Positions 18,248-27,625 are shown, counted from the stretch's first letter. The stretch is DNA of 64,000 nucleotides from Alteromonadaceae bacterium (GCA_013373625.1 JABXHM010000038.1:1-64000), one strand, 5' to 3'. Numbers and translations: made by a program. The notes: generated by a model from the letters alone, not told the origin.

Positions 18248-19426
18248 TTATTCTGACCTGCTAAACAATAGCGTACAATTGTTGCCGCCAAATCCAAAGG
18301 AATTAGTCATGACATGCTGACACACTTTGTGTTCGTCGGAGGCTTTGATAGATAGGGACAAAGCCTCATCAAGCGTATCCAGGTTTTTAGATCCTGGAAT
18401 AATGTTGGTATTCAGGGTATCCATTGCAATAATTGCTTCGGTAATACCAGCCGCCCCAAGGGTATGCCCCATCCAGGCTTTTGTTGACGAACATTGGGTT
18501 GAGGATGGAAATAACTCCGAAATTAACTTACCTTCAATAAGGTCGTTCGCGCGGCTTGAAGTTCCGTGCAGGTTTATATAATCAATTTCAGCGGCGTGCC
18601 GGTTTGCTCGTTCAAGAGCCTGAGTCATTGACAGCCGGGCACCTAAACCATCCGGATGGGGATGTGACATGTGATAGGCATCAGAGCTTTCGCCATAGCC
18701 TGTCAGGCAAATACCGCTGCTGTTAATGTTCTCTCCGGCTCTTTGTAAAATGCTAAAACCTGACGCCTCACCAAGGTTGATACCATCACGATGTTGATCG
18801 AAAGGCTTACATGGGTTAGGAGATAACAATTGCAGAGAGTTAAAGCCATGCAGCACACTTAAACATAACGTATCCACACCACCAACCAGAACAGCATCGA
18901 CAATGCCAGCTTCAAGCCATCGAGCGCCGCTTGCAAACACTTTAGCCGAGGAGGAACAAGCAGTATTGATGGTAAGAGAAGGTCCTGTGATGCCGGTCAA
19001 ATGCGCTACAAACAAACTGGGAGCATGGGGGTTGTGAACCAAGGGCTGCTTAAATTCTTCAGTTAACTGAGCTGCCTGATCCAGTTTAGTGTATGCCGTT
19101 TCTGTGCGGTCGATGCTGGAAGTGCTCGACCCCATTACAAGACCGACCCTGGCCGCACCATATTTTTTAATTAACCCAGTGACTGTCTCGCGTAAACTGC
19201 CTTGCTCATAACCCAACGCGGCCAGCGCATTATTGCGACTTTGCCAGCGTCCCAGGTCATTCACCTCATCAACTTGTTCAACCAGTCCTATCCAGGTATC
19301 GAGGTCTGAGCCTGGCAGGTTATTTTTAATTAGACCGCTGTTGTACTGTTTAAGAGAGTTTCTTAATGCCTTGAGGTTTAAGCCGGCAGCTGAGCAGCTT
19401 TCGTAGTCTATTATATCTATTTTCAT
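18248..19426 (-). CDS. Beta-ketoacyl-ACP synthase (ApeO equivalent)
   Basis: The 392-residue ketosynthase has its nucleophile Cys in INTACSSSAK and the two active-site His residues in NLHGTSSRAND and WMGHTLGAAG. It is adjacent to, and probably complexes with, the chain-length factor gene that follows by one base. This gives the elongating KS/CLF pair of the type II polyketide-like APE machinery. It lies 55 bases downstream of the ACP gene that opens the operon. Confidence 0.93.
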   Translation of the reverse strand: MKIDIIDYESCSAAGLNLKALRNSLKQYNSGLIKNNLPGSDLDTWIGLVEQVDEVNDLGRWQSRNNALAALGYEQGSLRETVTGLIKKYGAARVGLVMGSSTSSIDRTETAYTKLDQAAQLTEEFKQPLVHNPHAPSLFVAHLTGITGPSLTINTACSSSAKVFASGARWLEAGIVDAVLVGGVDTLCLSVLHGFNSLQLLSPNPCKPFDQHRDGINLGEASGFSILQRAGENINSSGICLTGYGESSDAYHMSHPHPDGLGARLSMTQALERANRHAAEIDYINLHGTSSRANDLIEGKLISELFPSSTQCSSTKAWMGHTLGAAGITEAIIAMDTLNTNIIPGSKNLDTLDEALSLSIKASDEHKVCQHVMTNSFGFGGNNCTLLFSRSE

Positions 19427-19481
19427 TTGATTGAGAGCCCCTGCAGTTGGGTTATATAATCTTTACCCGTAGGCCTGTTGC

Positions 19482-19745
19482 TCACTTATTTTTTTCAACA
19501 AAGGCGGTTAAGCTTCTTAATGTGGCAAACGCTTCGCGAGTGCCTTCATCTTCGGCTTTAATTTGAACGCCGTATTCTTTAGATATTGCCAGTGAAATCT
19601 CCAGTGCATCGATAGAGTCGAGTCCAAGCCCGTCACCGAACAACTGCTCTTCCGGATCTATCTCGTTGGCTTCCATATCTTCAAGATTGAGGACTTCCAC
19701 CATAAGATGAGCCATTTTTAATTCAGATTCTGTCTGTGTAGCCAT
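19482..19745 (-). CDS. Acyl carrier protein 1 of the APE cluster
   Basis: An 87-residue acidic carrier with the phosphopantetheine motif GLGLDSIDALEISL; the Ser in DSID is the attachment site. The ATG at 19745 is preceded by AAGGACC at suitable spacing. A TTG two codons upstream is not preferred. It is the first gene of the main APE operon, facing the phosphopantetheinyl transferase gene across an 89-base divergent promoter region. Confidence 0.94.
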   Translation of the reverse strand: MATQTESELKMAHLMVEVLNLEDMEANEIDPEEQLFGDGLGLDSIDALEISLAISKEYGVQIKAEDEGTREAFATLRSLTAFVEKNK

Positions 19746-19790
19746 AGTCAATACGGTCCTTACTATGAACGCTTTAATGTAAAAAGCCGG

Positions 19791-19802
19791 TAGTTTAAAC
19801 TA
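19791..19802. promoter_or_regulatory. Palindrome TAGTTTAAACTA, candidate APE operator (site 2)
   Basis: A perfect 12-bp palindrome identical to the one at 9923. It lies between the divergent ACP (start 19745) and phosphopantetheinyl transferase (start 19835) genes, 32-45 bases from each. The position would overlap both promoters, suggesting repression by a dimeric regulator. Confidence 0.62.
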
Positions 19803-19834
19803 ATGTTACAGCAAAAACTAATTCAACGGATTGT

Positions 19835-20608
19835 ATGTTTCCCGGTTTCATTTACTCTGCTCCTATTGGTACTTTGGGTACCGGTGAAGTTCACCTTTGG
19901 CGGCTTAGCATCGAGGATGTAATGCGCAGCCAATGCCTGGAAACCCTCAGTAAATTGCTCAGTGACGAAGAGAAAAACAGGCTGGCGGCTTATCGATCAG
20001 AAAGTCGCCGACAAATATTCATTATAGGTCGTGCGGCGTTACGAATAATACTAAGTGCTTTCATGTCAGGAATGCCGCCTGAATCTATTGGATTAACAGC
20101 CAGTGCGCATGGCAAACCGATGCTGGAAGATGATGTCAGCCAACTACAATTTAATCTATCACATTCCCGTGATTCCATCGTCATTGCCGTGACCAGGGAG
20201 CGACTCATTGGAGTAGATATTGAGTTTATGAAAGCTCGCCCAACGATGGCAGACATTGCCAGTCATTATTTCCACTCTCATGATATGCAGGCTATCAATT
20301 ATGCACTTCAAAGCGAAGGTTACCCGAGTGCTTTACGTCTGTTTTATAAAATCTGGGCGTTAAAAGAAGCCTTTATAAAAGCCGACGGTAAAGGTATGGC
20401 TATACCCGGAGACTGTTTTTATTTTAAGTATATTGACCAATCCAATCCCTGTATTGAATTTACTGGCTATAGGTCTGATGTGGCAAAAAAATGGCACTTT
20501 GAACACCAGTTTATAGACACGCTTTACAGTGTGGCACTGGCACTGGCACTGGATGTCTCTGAACGTAAAGATCGAATCATAGTCACTCAACGTCAGTTTA
20601 GCTTTTAG
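19835..20608 (+). CDS. 4'-phosphopantetheinyl transferase, Sfp type
   Basis: The 257-residue protein has the Sfp-type motifs GVDIEFMKAR (metal-binding Asp and Glu) and WALKEAFIKADGKGM. An FNLSHSRDSIVIAV segment precedes them. It transfers the phosphopantetheine arm from CoA to the two cluster ACPs. It diverges from the main APE operon and probably shares its control through the palindrome at 19791. Confidence 0.92.
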   Translation: MFPGFIYSAPIGTLGTGEVHLWRLSIEDVMRSQCLETLSKLLSDEEKNRLAAYRSESRRQIFIIGRAALRIILSAFMSGMPPESIGLTASAHGKPMLEDDVSQLQFNLSHSRDSIVIAVTRERLIGVDIEFMKARPTMADIASHYFHSHDMQAINYALQSEGYPSALRLFYKIWALKEAFIKADGKGMAIPGDCFYFKYIDQSNPCIEFTGYRSDVAKKWHFEHQFIDTLYSVALALALDVSERKDRIIVTQRQFSF

Positions 20609-20714
20609 TACACAGGTTTGAGCAGTTAACTATTTATATATCTTTAAATGCTAAATATATGCAAGTAGTATAAATTGAACCTCATATGCAACCGTCGCGC
20701 AAAAGGAGTTTGTG

Positions 20715-21629
20715 GTGAAGAAGGTAATTCAATTAGTCAAAGCGGCGACAAAAAAAGCGGACAAACCGCTACTGGAAAAGTGGTTTAGTGAGCATGAATG
20801 TATGGCGCTGCCTGAGGTGGCAACTACCCGCTACTTTACGTTTGCCGATTACCGCCCCCGGTTACACGCTTTTAACCAACTGCACGACTGGCATAAACAC
20901 TATCTGCATCCTTGCTTTCCACAACTGCTGGGGTTATCACAGCATATTTCGGCTTTATCGCACCCTCATTCACCGTTTTCTTTAATTGGCCTTGTACACG
21001 TTGGAAATGAGATCAGACAGTATCAACCACTTAATAACGATGAGCTGTGTTTACACTGTTATTTTGACAAGATAACGCCGCATCAATACGGTGTTCAGGT
21101 TGATATAACTATTAATGTCAGTCAGGGGGGGCAGCATTGCCAGACTTCGCGCAGCACCTACCTTTACAGACTACCTTCCGTTGACATTCTTAGTAACAGG
21201 GCAACATCAGACCCAGTGCCAAGCAGCGAAAAACTCTTGCCTTTGCCAGAGCACTCACAACTACAGTTTAAACCTGGAATAGGTCGGCAATATGCGCGAA
21301 TAAGTGGCGACTATAACCCTATCCACTTAGCGAAATGGAGTGCCAGATTAGCAGGCTTTAAAGATGTTATGGCGCATGGTATGCACGTACTGGCAATGGC
21401 ATTATCCAGGTTAAACCATAACTGGCAATTACCAATAGAACAGATAGCCATTGCCAGTCAATTCAGCCGTCCGGTTTTACTTCCATCGTCATTAACACTA
21501 AAGAGCTCGGCATTAGCTTCAGATCCACCAACGCCGGTTCACTTTGATTTAACTAACCCTTCCGCTCCACGCCGAAAGCAGTCAGTGATGTCAGGAGAAA
21601 TCAGGAAACTCAGTGTAGCTAAAAGTTAG
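20715..21629 (+). CDS. MaoC-like hotdog dehydratase/hydratase next to the APE cluster
   Basis: About 304 residues. The C-terminal half has the hydratase-2 motif ISGDYNPIHLAKWSARLAG followed by MAHGM, giving the Asp and His active-site pair. The N-terminal half looks like a degenerate second hotdog. It could dehydrate or hydrate 3-hydroxyacyl thioesters. The start is GTG; the second of two adjacent GTGs (20715) has better spacing (6 bases) from AGGAG. It follows the transferase gene by about 100 bases on the same strand, so it may belong to the APE locus, but such proteins are not core APE members. The family is firm, the role is not. Confidence 0.75.
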   Translation: MKKVIQLVKAATKKADKPLLEKWFSEHECMALPEVATTRYFTFADYRPRLHAFNQLHDWHKHYLHPCFPQLLGLSQHISALSHPHSPFSLIGLVHVGNEIRQYQPLNNDELCLHCYFDKITPHQYGVQVDITINVSQGGQHCQTSRSTYLYRLPSVDILSNRATSDPVPSSEKLLPLPEHSQLQFKPGIGRQYARISGDYNPIHLAKWSARLAGFKDVMAHGMHVLAMALSRLNHNWQLPIEQIAIASQFSRPVLLPSSLTLKSSALASDPPTPVHFDLTNPSAPRRKQSVMSGEIRKLSVAKS

Positions 21630-21639
21630 CGGAGGCTAG

Positions 21640-21697
21640 GGCTGTTGATCTTTTTTGGACATTTAGACCCAAACTCATATACCAAACATCAACAGCC
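21640..21697. repeat. Spaced 10-bp inverted repeat (MITE-like or terminator)
   Basis: GGCTGTTGAT (21640-21649) and ATCAACAGCC (21688-21697) are perfect inverted copies separated by 38 bases. They lie between convergent genes (stops at 21629 and 21717). A TTTTTT run follows the left arm. It could be a transcript-end structure or the ends of a decayed miniature element; no flanking duplication was recognised. Confidence 0.4.
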
Positions 21698-21716
21698 ACT
21701 GGGAATGTAGATAGCT

Positions 21717-22172
21717 TTAATTTATTTCATACTCTTGGGCATCTGGGTTAGATAGCATTTGATCAAGGCTCCTGTTGATGATGTCGTCAAAAGTTTTTCC
21801 CATTGCAGCCATTGAGTCTTGTCCGGATTCACCAAAACCAATAAGTTCACTATTTGATTTATCCCTAACTTCAATTCTTAGGTTACTAAGAAACATACGC
21901 ATATCCCAATGCCACCTATCGAGATAGCTCACTATAAATTCTGCGCTTTCCGGTGCTTGACCCTGCTCACCATAAACTGCATCTAGACCTCGATTATTTA
22001 AGATCTGGGAGATATTGACATGCAGGTCGCGTGAGTCTTTTGGTTGATGTTCGACGTAAAACTTCCCTTTATAAGCTGAAGAAGCCAGTTGTCGCCCATC
22101 CAAGGATGTACATCCCCCTAATAAAAGCATAAAAATTAGAGAGAAAGGCATTAATAGTTTGATATTCTTCAT
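21717..22172 (-). CDS. Small lipoprotein, unknown function
   Basis: About 151 residues starting at the ATG at 22172, which has AAGGA five bases upstream. An upstream TTG in frame is not preferred. The signal peptide ends in the lipobox LGGC, so the mature protein is a lipoprotein beginning at Cys. The C-terminal part (about 60-140) is a compact mixed domain like those of small DUF4136-type lipoproteins; that family link is only a resemblance. It is a single gene, convergent with the MaoC-like gene. Confidence 0.72.
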   Translation of the reverse strand: MKNIKLLMPFSLIFMLLLGGCTSLDGRQLASSAYKGKFYVEHQPKDSRDLHVNISQILNNRGLDAVYGEQGQAPESAEFIVSYLDRWHWDMRMFLSNLRIEVRDKSNSELIGFGESGQDSMAAMGKTFDDIINRSLDQMLSNPDAQEYEIN

Positions 22173-22787
22173 TTTCTTCCTTGTTATTGTTGGCAAAATT
22201 GAACGGTATTTATGGGGCGAAAACTATGATGTATGCGCTTAACCACATGTAAAAGTACCAGCTTAAATATGGTCAGTCAAAGTTTGACCTTCGCAGTGCT
22301 TCAGCTATTTTTTCATAGGTTAGGGGGGCGCATAATCAAGCAGGTATGGTGAATATTAAGACTACTGACTGGATTAACTTATTCAGCCCCAAAATAATAG
22401 CAATCGATCAACTGTAAAACCTGTTGTTATCGATTTGTATGCGTCTCCTAACAAAGCCATTGCTAGTCGACTACTGTTTACTGGCTTGCTCCAATCTACT
22501 GTGTATATCTTTCAACATCGTGTACGGCGATATCGATTCACGTTAGGTGCAATAGGGCAAAGTATTCTGAATATTGCTCTTCCTTCACACTAAGAAAAAC
22601 GCAATAGTCATGCATGTTCTGCCGCGAATTTAGCTGTCTCCTATTACCCAGTTAACGCTTGTTTTCGATCTACACGGCGTCCGGCCGCGTAGTAACTGTT
22701 ACGAAATTGTTATAGCAAGAAAATAGCAATGCAAGCCTGGCTTCCGACGCATCAGGCTGAACCGAAAATAAAAAAGGAGCATTAATC
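22173..22787. other. Intergenic region upstream of katG, no gene recognised
   Basis: This 615-base stretch has no convincing gene. A stop-free run ending at about 22593 contains VVIDLYA but has no start codon and no further transposase similarity. The katG promoter should lie in the last 150 bases. No OxyR-type site could be called by eye. Confidence 0.5.
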
Positions 22788-25034
22788 ATGGCTGACAGTT
22801 CGAAATGTCCGTTTGCCGGAGGCCGTGAGGCTATACAGAGTAACCGCATTGGCGGCGCAATGGGCACCCATCCTATGAATGCAGATTGGTGGCCCAACCG
22901 TTTGCCGGTTGAGTTGCTGCACAGCCAGTCGCCTGATGCTAACCCCTATGGTGCCGACTTTGACTACCCGGCCGCGTTCGATTCACTGGATATTGACGCC
23001 GTCAAAAAAGATATTTTTGAAATGTTAACCACCTCACAGGACTTCTGGCCGGCGGATTACGGTAATTATGGCCCGCAGATGATTCGCATGGCCTGGCACG
23101 CCGCCGGCACCTATCGTGTTGCAGATGGCCGCGGCGGTACGGCAGAGGGGTTGATACGTTTCGCGCCGATTAACTCCTGGGAAGATAATGGCAACATCGA
23201 TAAGTCTATTCGGCTGATACAACCAATTAAGCAAAAATACGGGGAAAAGCTTTCCTGGGCCGACTTAATTGTATTAACCGGTAATTGTGCGCTCGAACAA
23301 ATGGGCTTTAAAACCTTTGGTTTCGGCGGTGGGCGCATTGACGCCTGGGAAGCCGACGATGCCTCGTACTGGGGGCCGGAAGAGGAAATGGCCACGCAGG
23401 ACAAGCGCTGGGAAGGCGAGCCGGGCACCGAAGACTATGATTTAGAAAATCCGCTGGCTGCCTCGCGTCAGTCATTGATATATGTGCATCCGGAAGGGCC
23501 ATTTTCCAACATGGATCCGCTCTCTTCAGCCCAGGAAATCCGCATTACCTTTGGCCGCATGGCCATGAACGACGAAGAAACCGTGGCGCTAATTGCCGGT
23601 GGCCATGCCTTTGGTAAAAGCCATGGCGGCTCTAAAAAATCACACGTTGGACCTGAGCCCAATGCTGCGCCCATTGAAGCGCAGGGCCTTGGCTGGTTGA
23701 ACGATAACGCTCATGGCAATGCCGAGTTAACCACGACAAATGGTATTGAGGGGGCCTGGACCTCCAACCCCACCCGTTGGGATAACGAATATTTGGAGAA
23801 CCTGTTCAAATACGAATGGGAGCAAACCACCAGTGAAGCGGGTGGTAAGGCGTGGCGACCCAAAAATGGCGTGGACGCTGACCGGGTGCCGGATGCGCAC
23901 CTTGAAGGTGTATCGCATCCGCCGATGATGATGACCTCTGATATTGCCCTGATTAAAGATCCGGCATACCGTGAAATTTGCGAACGGTTTTTGAATGATC
24001 AATCCCTCCTCGATGACGCCTTTGCCCGTGCCTGGTACAAACTCACGCATCGTGACATGGGGCCGAAAAACCGTTTGTTAGGTAAAGAGGTGCCCGAGGA
24101 AGAACTGGCCTGGCAAGATCCGATCCCTGCCCGTGATCATCCGCTCATTAACGAGTCAGATATTCAAACATTAAAAGCCAGTATTCTGAACAGCGGGCTG
24201 TCAGTCTCGGCGTTAGTGAGTGTGGCCTGGGCCTCCTCCTCAACGTATCGCAAAACCGATTTTCGTGGCGGCGCAGATGGTGCACATATCCGCCTGGCAC
24301 CAATGAAAGACTGGGAAGTGAATAATCCTGCGCAGCTGGCCCTCGTACTGTCTGTATTGGAGGGCATACAAGCTGACTTTAACGGCCAACCCGGCGATAA
24401 AAAAGTGTCGATGGCTGATCTCATTGTGATGGCTGGCGCAGCGGCTATCGAAAAAGCCGCAGAGGCGGCGGGCACGCCTGTAGCGGTGCCTTTTATGCCG
24501 GGTCGAATGGACGCCCTTGCTGCGCAAACCGATGAAGATAACATCGACGTACTCGAACCCATGGTTGATGGCTTTAGAAACTACCGTAAAGGTCAGTATA
24601 AGGTTGAAACAGAACGTATGTTAATTGACCGGGCGTATCTGCTCGATCTGACTGCACCGGAGCTGACCGCGTTGATAGGTGGACTGCGAGTACTGGGCAC
24701 TAATTATGATGGCTCTGCGCACGGCATGTTTACCGACAACCCTGGTGTGCTTAGTAAAGACTTTTTTGTAAATTTACTGGATGTCGAAACCAAGTGGCAG
24801 CCGGTAGATGAACACAATGAAGTGTTCGAGGGCAAACATTATAAAACCGGCGAGGCAAAGTGGAGCGCCACGCGTGCTGATTTAGTGTTTGGTTCTGACC
24901 CGCAACTGCGTCAGGTCGTTACCGCGTTTGGGTCGCAGGGGGGCAATCAGCGTTTTCTGGATACGTTTGTTAAAGCGTGGCACAAGGTGATGATGCTGGA
25001 CCGTTTTGCGCTAAAAAATGCGCTCTACCAGTAA
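22788..25034 (+). CDS. katG: Catalase-peroxidase KatG
   Basis: The 748-residue haem enzyme removes hydrogen peroxide with catalase and peroxidase activities. It has distal Trp103-His104 in MAWHAAGTYR, Tyr232 in SLIYVHPEGP and Met in FGRMAMND, which form the Met-Tyr-Trp cross-link of the family. GGHAFGKSHGGS carries the proximal His. The degenerate C-terminal peroxidase domain is complete to MMLDRFAL. Start ATG follows AAAAAGGAG. It is monocistronic with a long upstream region. Aryl polyenes also protect against oxidative stress, so proximity to that cluster may be meaningful, but this is inference. Confidence 0.98.
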   Translation: MADSSKCPFAGGREAIQSNRIGGAMGTHPMNADWWPNRLPVELLHSQSPDANPYGADFDYPAAFDSLDIDAVKKDIFEMLTTSQDFWPADYGNYGPQMIRMAWHAAGTYRVADGRGGTAEGLIRFAPINSWEDNGNIDKSIRLIQPIKQKYGEKLSWADLIVLTGNCALEQMGFKTFGFGGGRIDAWEADDASYWGPEEEMATQDKRWEGEPGTEDYDLENPLAASRQSLIYVHPEGPFSNMDPLSSAQEIRITFGRMAMNDEETVALIAGGHAFGKSHGGSKKSHVGPEPNAAPIEAQGLGWLNDNAHGNAELTTTNGIEGAWTSNPTRWDNEYLENLFKYEWEQTTSEAGGKAWRPKNGVDADRVPDAHLEGVSHPPMMMTSDIALIKDPAYREICERFLNDQSLLDDAFARAWYKLTHRDMGPKNRLLGKEVPEEELAWQDPIPARDHPLINESDIQTLKASILNSGLSVSALVSVAWASSSTYRKTDFRGGADGAHIRLAPMKDWEVNNPAQLALVLSVLEGIQADFNGQPGDKKVSMADLIVMAGAAAIEKAAEAAGTPVAVPFMPGRMDALAAQTDEDNIDVLEPMVDGFRNYRKGQYKVETERMLIDRAYLLDLTAPELTALIGGLRVLGTNYDGSAHGMFTDNPGVLSKDFFVNLLDVETKWQPVDEHNEVFEGKHYKTGEAKWSATRADLVFGSDPQLRQVVTAFGSQGGNQRFLDTFVKAWHKVMMLDRFALKNALYQ

Positions 25035-25243
25035 GGATCGCACTGGCGGGCTGGTCTGCAGTGCCGCCGCCAGTTAACCTACTCGCCGCATGCCTGCTTA
25101 ATAACGAAGGCAGGGAGGTAACTTTATCTGGCAACGTTGGTGCGACTTATCTAGACTTAATTGTTAACTACAGCTCAAATCAATGAGGCATCAGCATTTG
25201 ACCGCTGTGACATGTCGCCGTAGTAACGTACCGGAGAAGCAGT

Positions 25244-25432
25244 GTGAACATAAATGATAATGAGTTAAGGCTCCTGGAAAAATACCGTTCGCTCGATACG
25301 GGCCATCAGCATATTGTAGAAAAATTTGTTGATAAAATTTTGTCGCAGGACCACGAAGATTACGAAGCCAGCCTGTCTAACGAGGAGCTGGTCAATTATG
25401 CTATCGAATTAGAACGTCAAAGCGACGCCTGA
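25244..25432 (+). CDS. Small acidic hypothetical protein
   Basis: A 62-residue ORF with a GTG start preceded by GGAG about 8 bases upstream. It is charged, helical-looking and Asp/Glu-rich, with no membrane segment or recognised domain. The first half (NELRLLEKYRSLDTGHQHIV) resembles the helical start of small regulator-like proteins, but no DNA-binding motif is clear. It could be a real short gene or a fragment. Confidence 0.4.
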   Translation: MNINDNELRLLEKYRSLDTGHQHIVEKFVDKILSQDHEDYEASLSNEELVNYAIELERQSDA

Positions 25433-25867
25433 CTAATCGTGGCGTTCGCTTTAGTGTCGTGTAGCGCCAGGTGTTGTCAGGCGCCCGTTAACGGTTTGCC
25501 CGTAATTGAATAACTTGCCTGGTCATTTCCGGTTGACGTGAAGCGACCTGTTGCCCCAATCAGGCCAGTTTGCAATGCTCAGTGCTGAAGATACCCATAA
25601 CCATTGAAATGCGCTTTGCCTTAGTTGCTGTATTGCATTTGGTAATGGAACTCGCTGCTGTCTGCGATATCCCCCGTATAGGCCTCGGTGAGGCTAGCAG
25701 TAGCTGTGCTTCACGTTGATTTTTATCGACGTATTTCTAATTAGCGCTTTTTTTGCATTTACTATGAACTCGCTAACGTTAGTTAAATTCTTATTATTGC
25801 GCATACGCTAACACTTCGTTTTGCGGCTAACAACGATTACCTGCGTAATACGCAAATACCATCTGAT

Positions 25868-25881
25868 TTGATATTTATCAT
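25868..25881. promoter_or_regulatory. FNR/CRP-family-like box TTGAT-N4-ATCAT
   Basis: TTGATATTTATCAT matches the FNR consensus TTGAT-N4-ATCAA at 9 of 10 fixed positions. The same pattern occurs at 32347 and 50176, all between genes of the catabolic island. It is about 400 bases before the DUF1838 start, which is far for direct activation. Confidence 0.4.
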
Positions 25882-26229
25882 TTTTGTTGACGCGGATAGG
25901 TGCTGTTATGTACAGACGATACATTGCATGACATTTTTGCTACTTGCCTATGCAGGCTAATAAGTCGGAACTTGTGTGGCCCGGCAGAATCGAAGGTCCA
26001 TTAGTTTCCGACCCCTAAAGTCAATGCAGCTTATGATTGCGTGAACCATGCAAGCTTTGGTTTTAAAAGTAGACCTTATTTATCCGTTAGGGCTTAGAAA
26101 GTCCGCAGAAGATGCCCGTAGGGTGACAGCATCAGAAGTAAGTCAATAAGTTAATCTACTTGCGGGATTATGCATTGATGTCCTCGATTGACGGATGAAT
26201 TTGCCTGACACGCTGAGGCGACTAAATTC

Positions 26230-26257
26230 AAGCTCATACTAATCGTATGTTGAGCTT
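26230..26257. promoter_or_regulatory. Imperfect inverted repeat before the DUF1838 gene
   Basis: AAGCTCATAC and GTATGTTGAGCTT are inverted copies apart from a 3-base insertion in the right arm, with TAATC between. It ends 26 bases before the chosen start, so it could be an operator or a 5'-leader hairpin. Confidence 0.4.
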
Positions 26258-26283
26258 ATTATTATGAAGAAGAGGATATGTTG

Positions 26284-27330
26284 ATGATTTCTTTAACAAA
26301 CCCTAATAAGGGACCTAAAGCAAAGGTAGCGATAGTCGCTACACTGCTCGCTTCGCTTTTCAGCAGTGCTACATTGGCTGCGGAATCTGATGAAAAATCG
26401 CCACAAACGCCGGAATTTCTTACCTCAATAGAATACAAAAACCCGGAATGGAACCGCGATACCTATGCTCGCTTAGATGCTGATTTGGATCCAACGAAAG
26501 AAAAAGTAGGTTGGTTAAAGGGTAAAGTATTTGGCGTACGCCCTAACGAGTCCATCCGAGAACTGTTCATCATGGAAGGTTTTAGCGTTGTACGTACTAA
26601 GCAACTGGAAGATGGCAGTATCCGGCGCATGCTCAGGGAGGTTGTGTTTTATAAAGATATTGAAACCGGTGAAATTTTAAAAACTTGGCACAATCCCTAC
26701 ACCGACGAAGAAGTTCGTGTAGTGCCTATAGCCAACGATCCGTACAATTTTACTATTAGCTCTTACCTCAATGTACCCAATGCTTACGAAGGTACCGAAG
26801 CTGGTAAAAAAGCACCTAAAGTCCCATTCCTTATGGATTGGACTGAGGGGCCTAATGACACGATTATTCTCAATACAGGTATCAACCTGTTTTACCCCAA
26901 TCGCTTACAGCCAGAAAAATGGGTGCGAGAGTCAGCGGGTAAATTCAACCGAGTGTCAGAGCAATTTATCTACGTCTTTAAAAAATCAGACGTTACTGAT
27001 CCGAACAAAACGCATATCCCGGCGGTGGGCTCCTGGTCACGCATTACACCTTGGCTCCCGTGGATGTTAATGGGGAAGGCTGAAGGGCATGTTAGCTACT
27101 TTTCTACCTTTACGACTCTACCCGGTGGTATCGATGAACTACCTGCCGACATTCGTGAAGCCGCCCGAGCAATCGATCCTAAGTTTTTAAGTGCACCAAC
27201 CGAAGACTATGGTCCGAATGTTTCAAGCTTAGAAGCTTATGCAACGGAACAAGAACCGGCGCCTGTACCAGATGGCTGGGAGCCGCCAAAAGCGCCAGAT
27301 GAGCCGGCCTGGCCTCCTAAAAAGCAGTAA
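26284..27330 (+). CDS. DUF1838 family protein, Sec-exported
   Basis: About 348 residues with a Sec signal peptide (hydrophobic residues about 15-32, cleavage near ATLA). The DUF1838 domain has the sequence style shared by the other two copies: an acidic start, GEILKTWHNPYTDEEV, and late SWSRITPWLPWMLMGKAEGHVSY. The C-terminus is a Pro-rich tail (DGWEPPKAPDEPAWPPKK). The ATG at 26284 has a 7-base spacer from AGGA; an ATG at 26278 is too close to it. The gene is monocistronic and closed by a clear terminator. DUF1838 has no established function. This copy diverges from the two Tat-exported copies at 30001 and 39313. Confidence 0.85.
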   Translation: MISLTNPNKGPKAKVAIVATLLASLFSSATLAAESDEKSPQTPEFLTSIEYKNPEWNRDTYARLDADLDPTKEKVGWLKGKVFGVRPNESIRELFIMEGFSVVRTKQLEDGSIRRMLREVVFYKDIETGEILKTWHNPYTDEEVRVVPIANDPYNFTISSYLNVPNAYEGTEAGKKAPKVPFLMDWTEGPNDTIILNTGINLFYPNRLQPEKWVRESAGKFNRVSEQFIYVFKKSDVTDPNKTHIPAVGSWSRITPWLPWMLMGKAEGHVSYFSTFTTLPGGIDELPADIREAARAIDPKFLSAPTEDYGPNVSSLEAYATEQEPAPVPDGWEPPKAPDEPAWPPKKQ

Positions 27331-27341
27331 ACAGTCACCCG

Positions 27342-27371
27342 AAAACACCGCTATCCAGCGGTGTTTTTTTG
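27342..27371 (+). terminator. Rho-independent terminator after the first DUF1838 gene
   Basis: An 8-bp stem, ACACCGCT / AGCGGTGT, around loop ATCC is followed directly by a T-run. It begins about 14 bases after the stop codon. Confidence 0.92.
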
Positions 27372-27625
27372 GCAAAAGTTAATAAAGAAAGAGCGCTAGT
27401 AAGCAGGAGTATTTGGCCGTATTGCAATAGTTGGTCTTTTTCAAATCAAGTCTTGCTATGGCATTAAATGAGTCGCGGTTATCATGAATCACTAACGCTC
27501 ATTAACCGAGTAAACGATTATCTCTGGCCGTATCGGGTATTAAGTGGTCGTATGGCTAACAAGCGAAGTTATAAGCCGTGTAACAGTGTAAAAAGCACTG
27601 TTGTAGTCTGCGATGAAGCGACGGG

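Larger units (their letters stand above)
25433..26283. other. Gene-poor stretch of 850 bases before the DUF1838 gene
   Basis: No ORF here has a sensible start, length and composition. It holds an FNR-like box (25868) and an imperfect inverted repeat (26230) close to the next gene. It separates katG from the catabolic island and could mark an island boundary. No integrase, tRNA or direct repeat was seen to support that. Confidence 0.45.

Noticed and set aside
22379-22593. Stop-free run containing VVIDLYA, reminiscent of IS3-type transposases
   Set aside because: No start codon, no further family motifs and no inverted repeats; most likely chance.
24977-25186. 69-codon ORF overlapping the katG 3' end
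   Set aside because: It overlaps katG in another frame and has no ribosome-binding site or conserved features.
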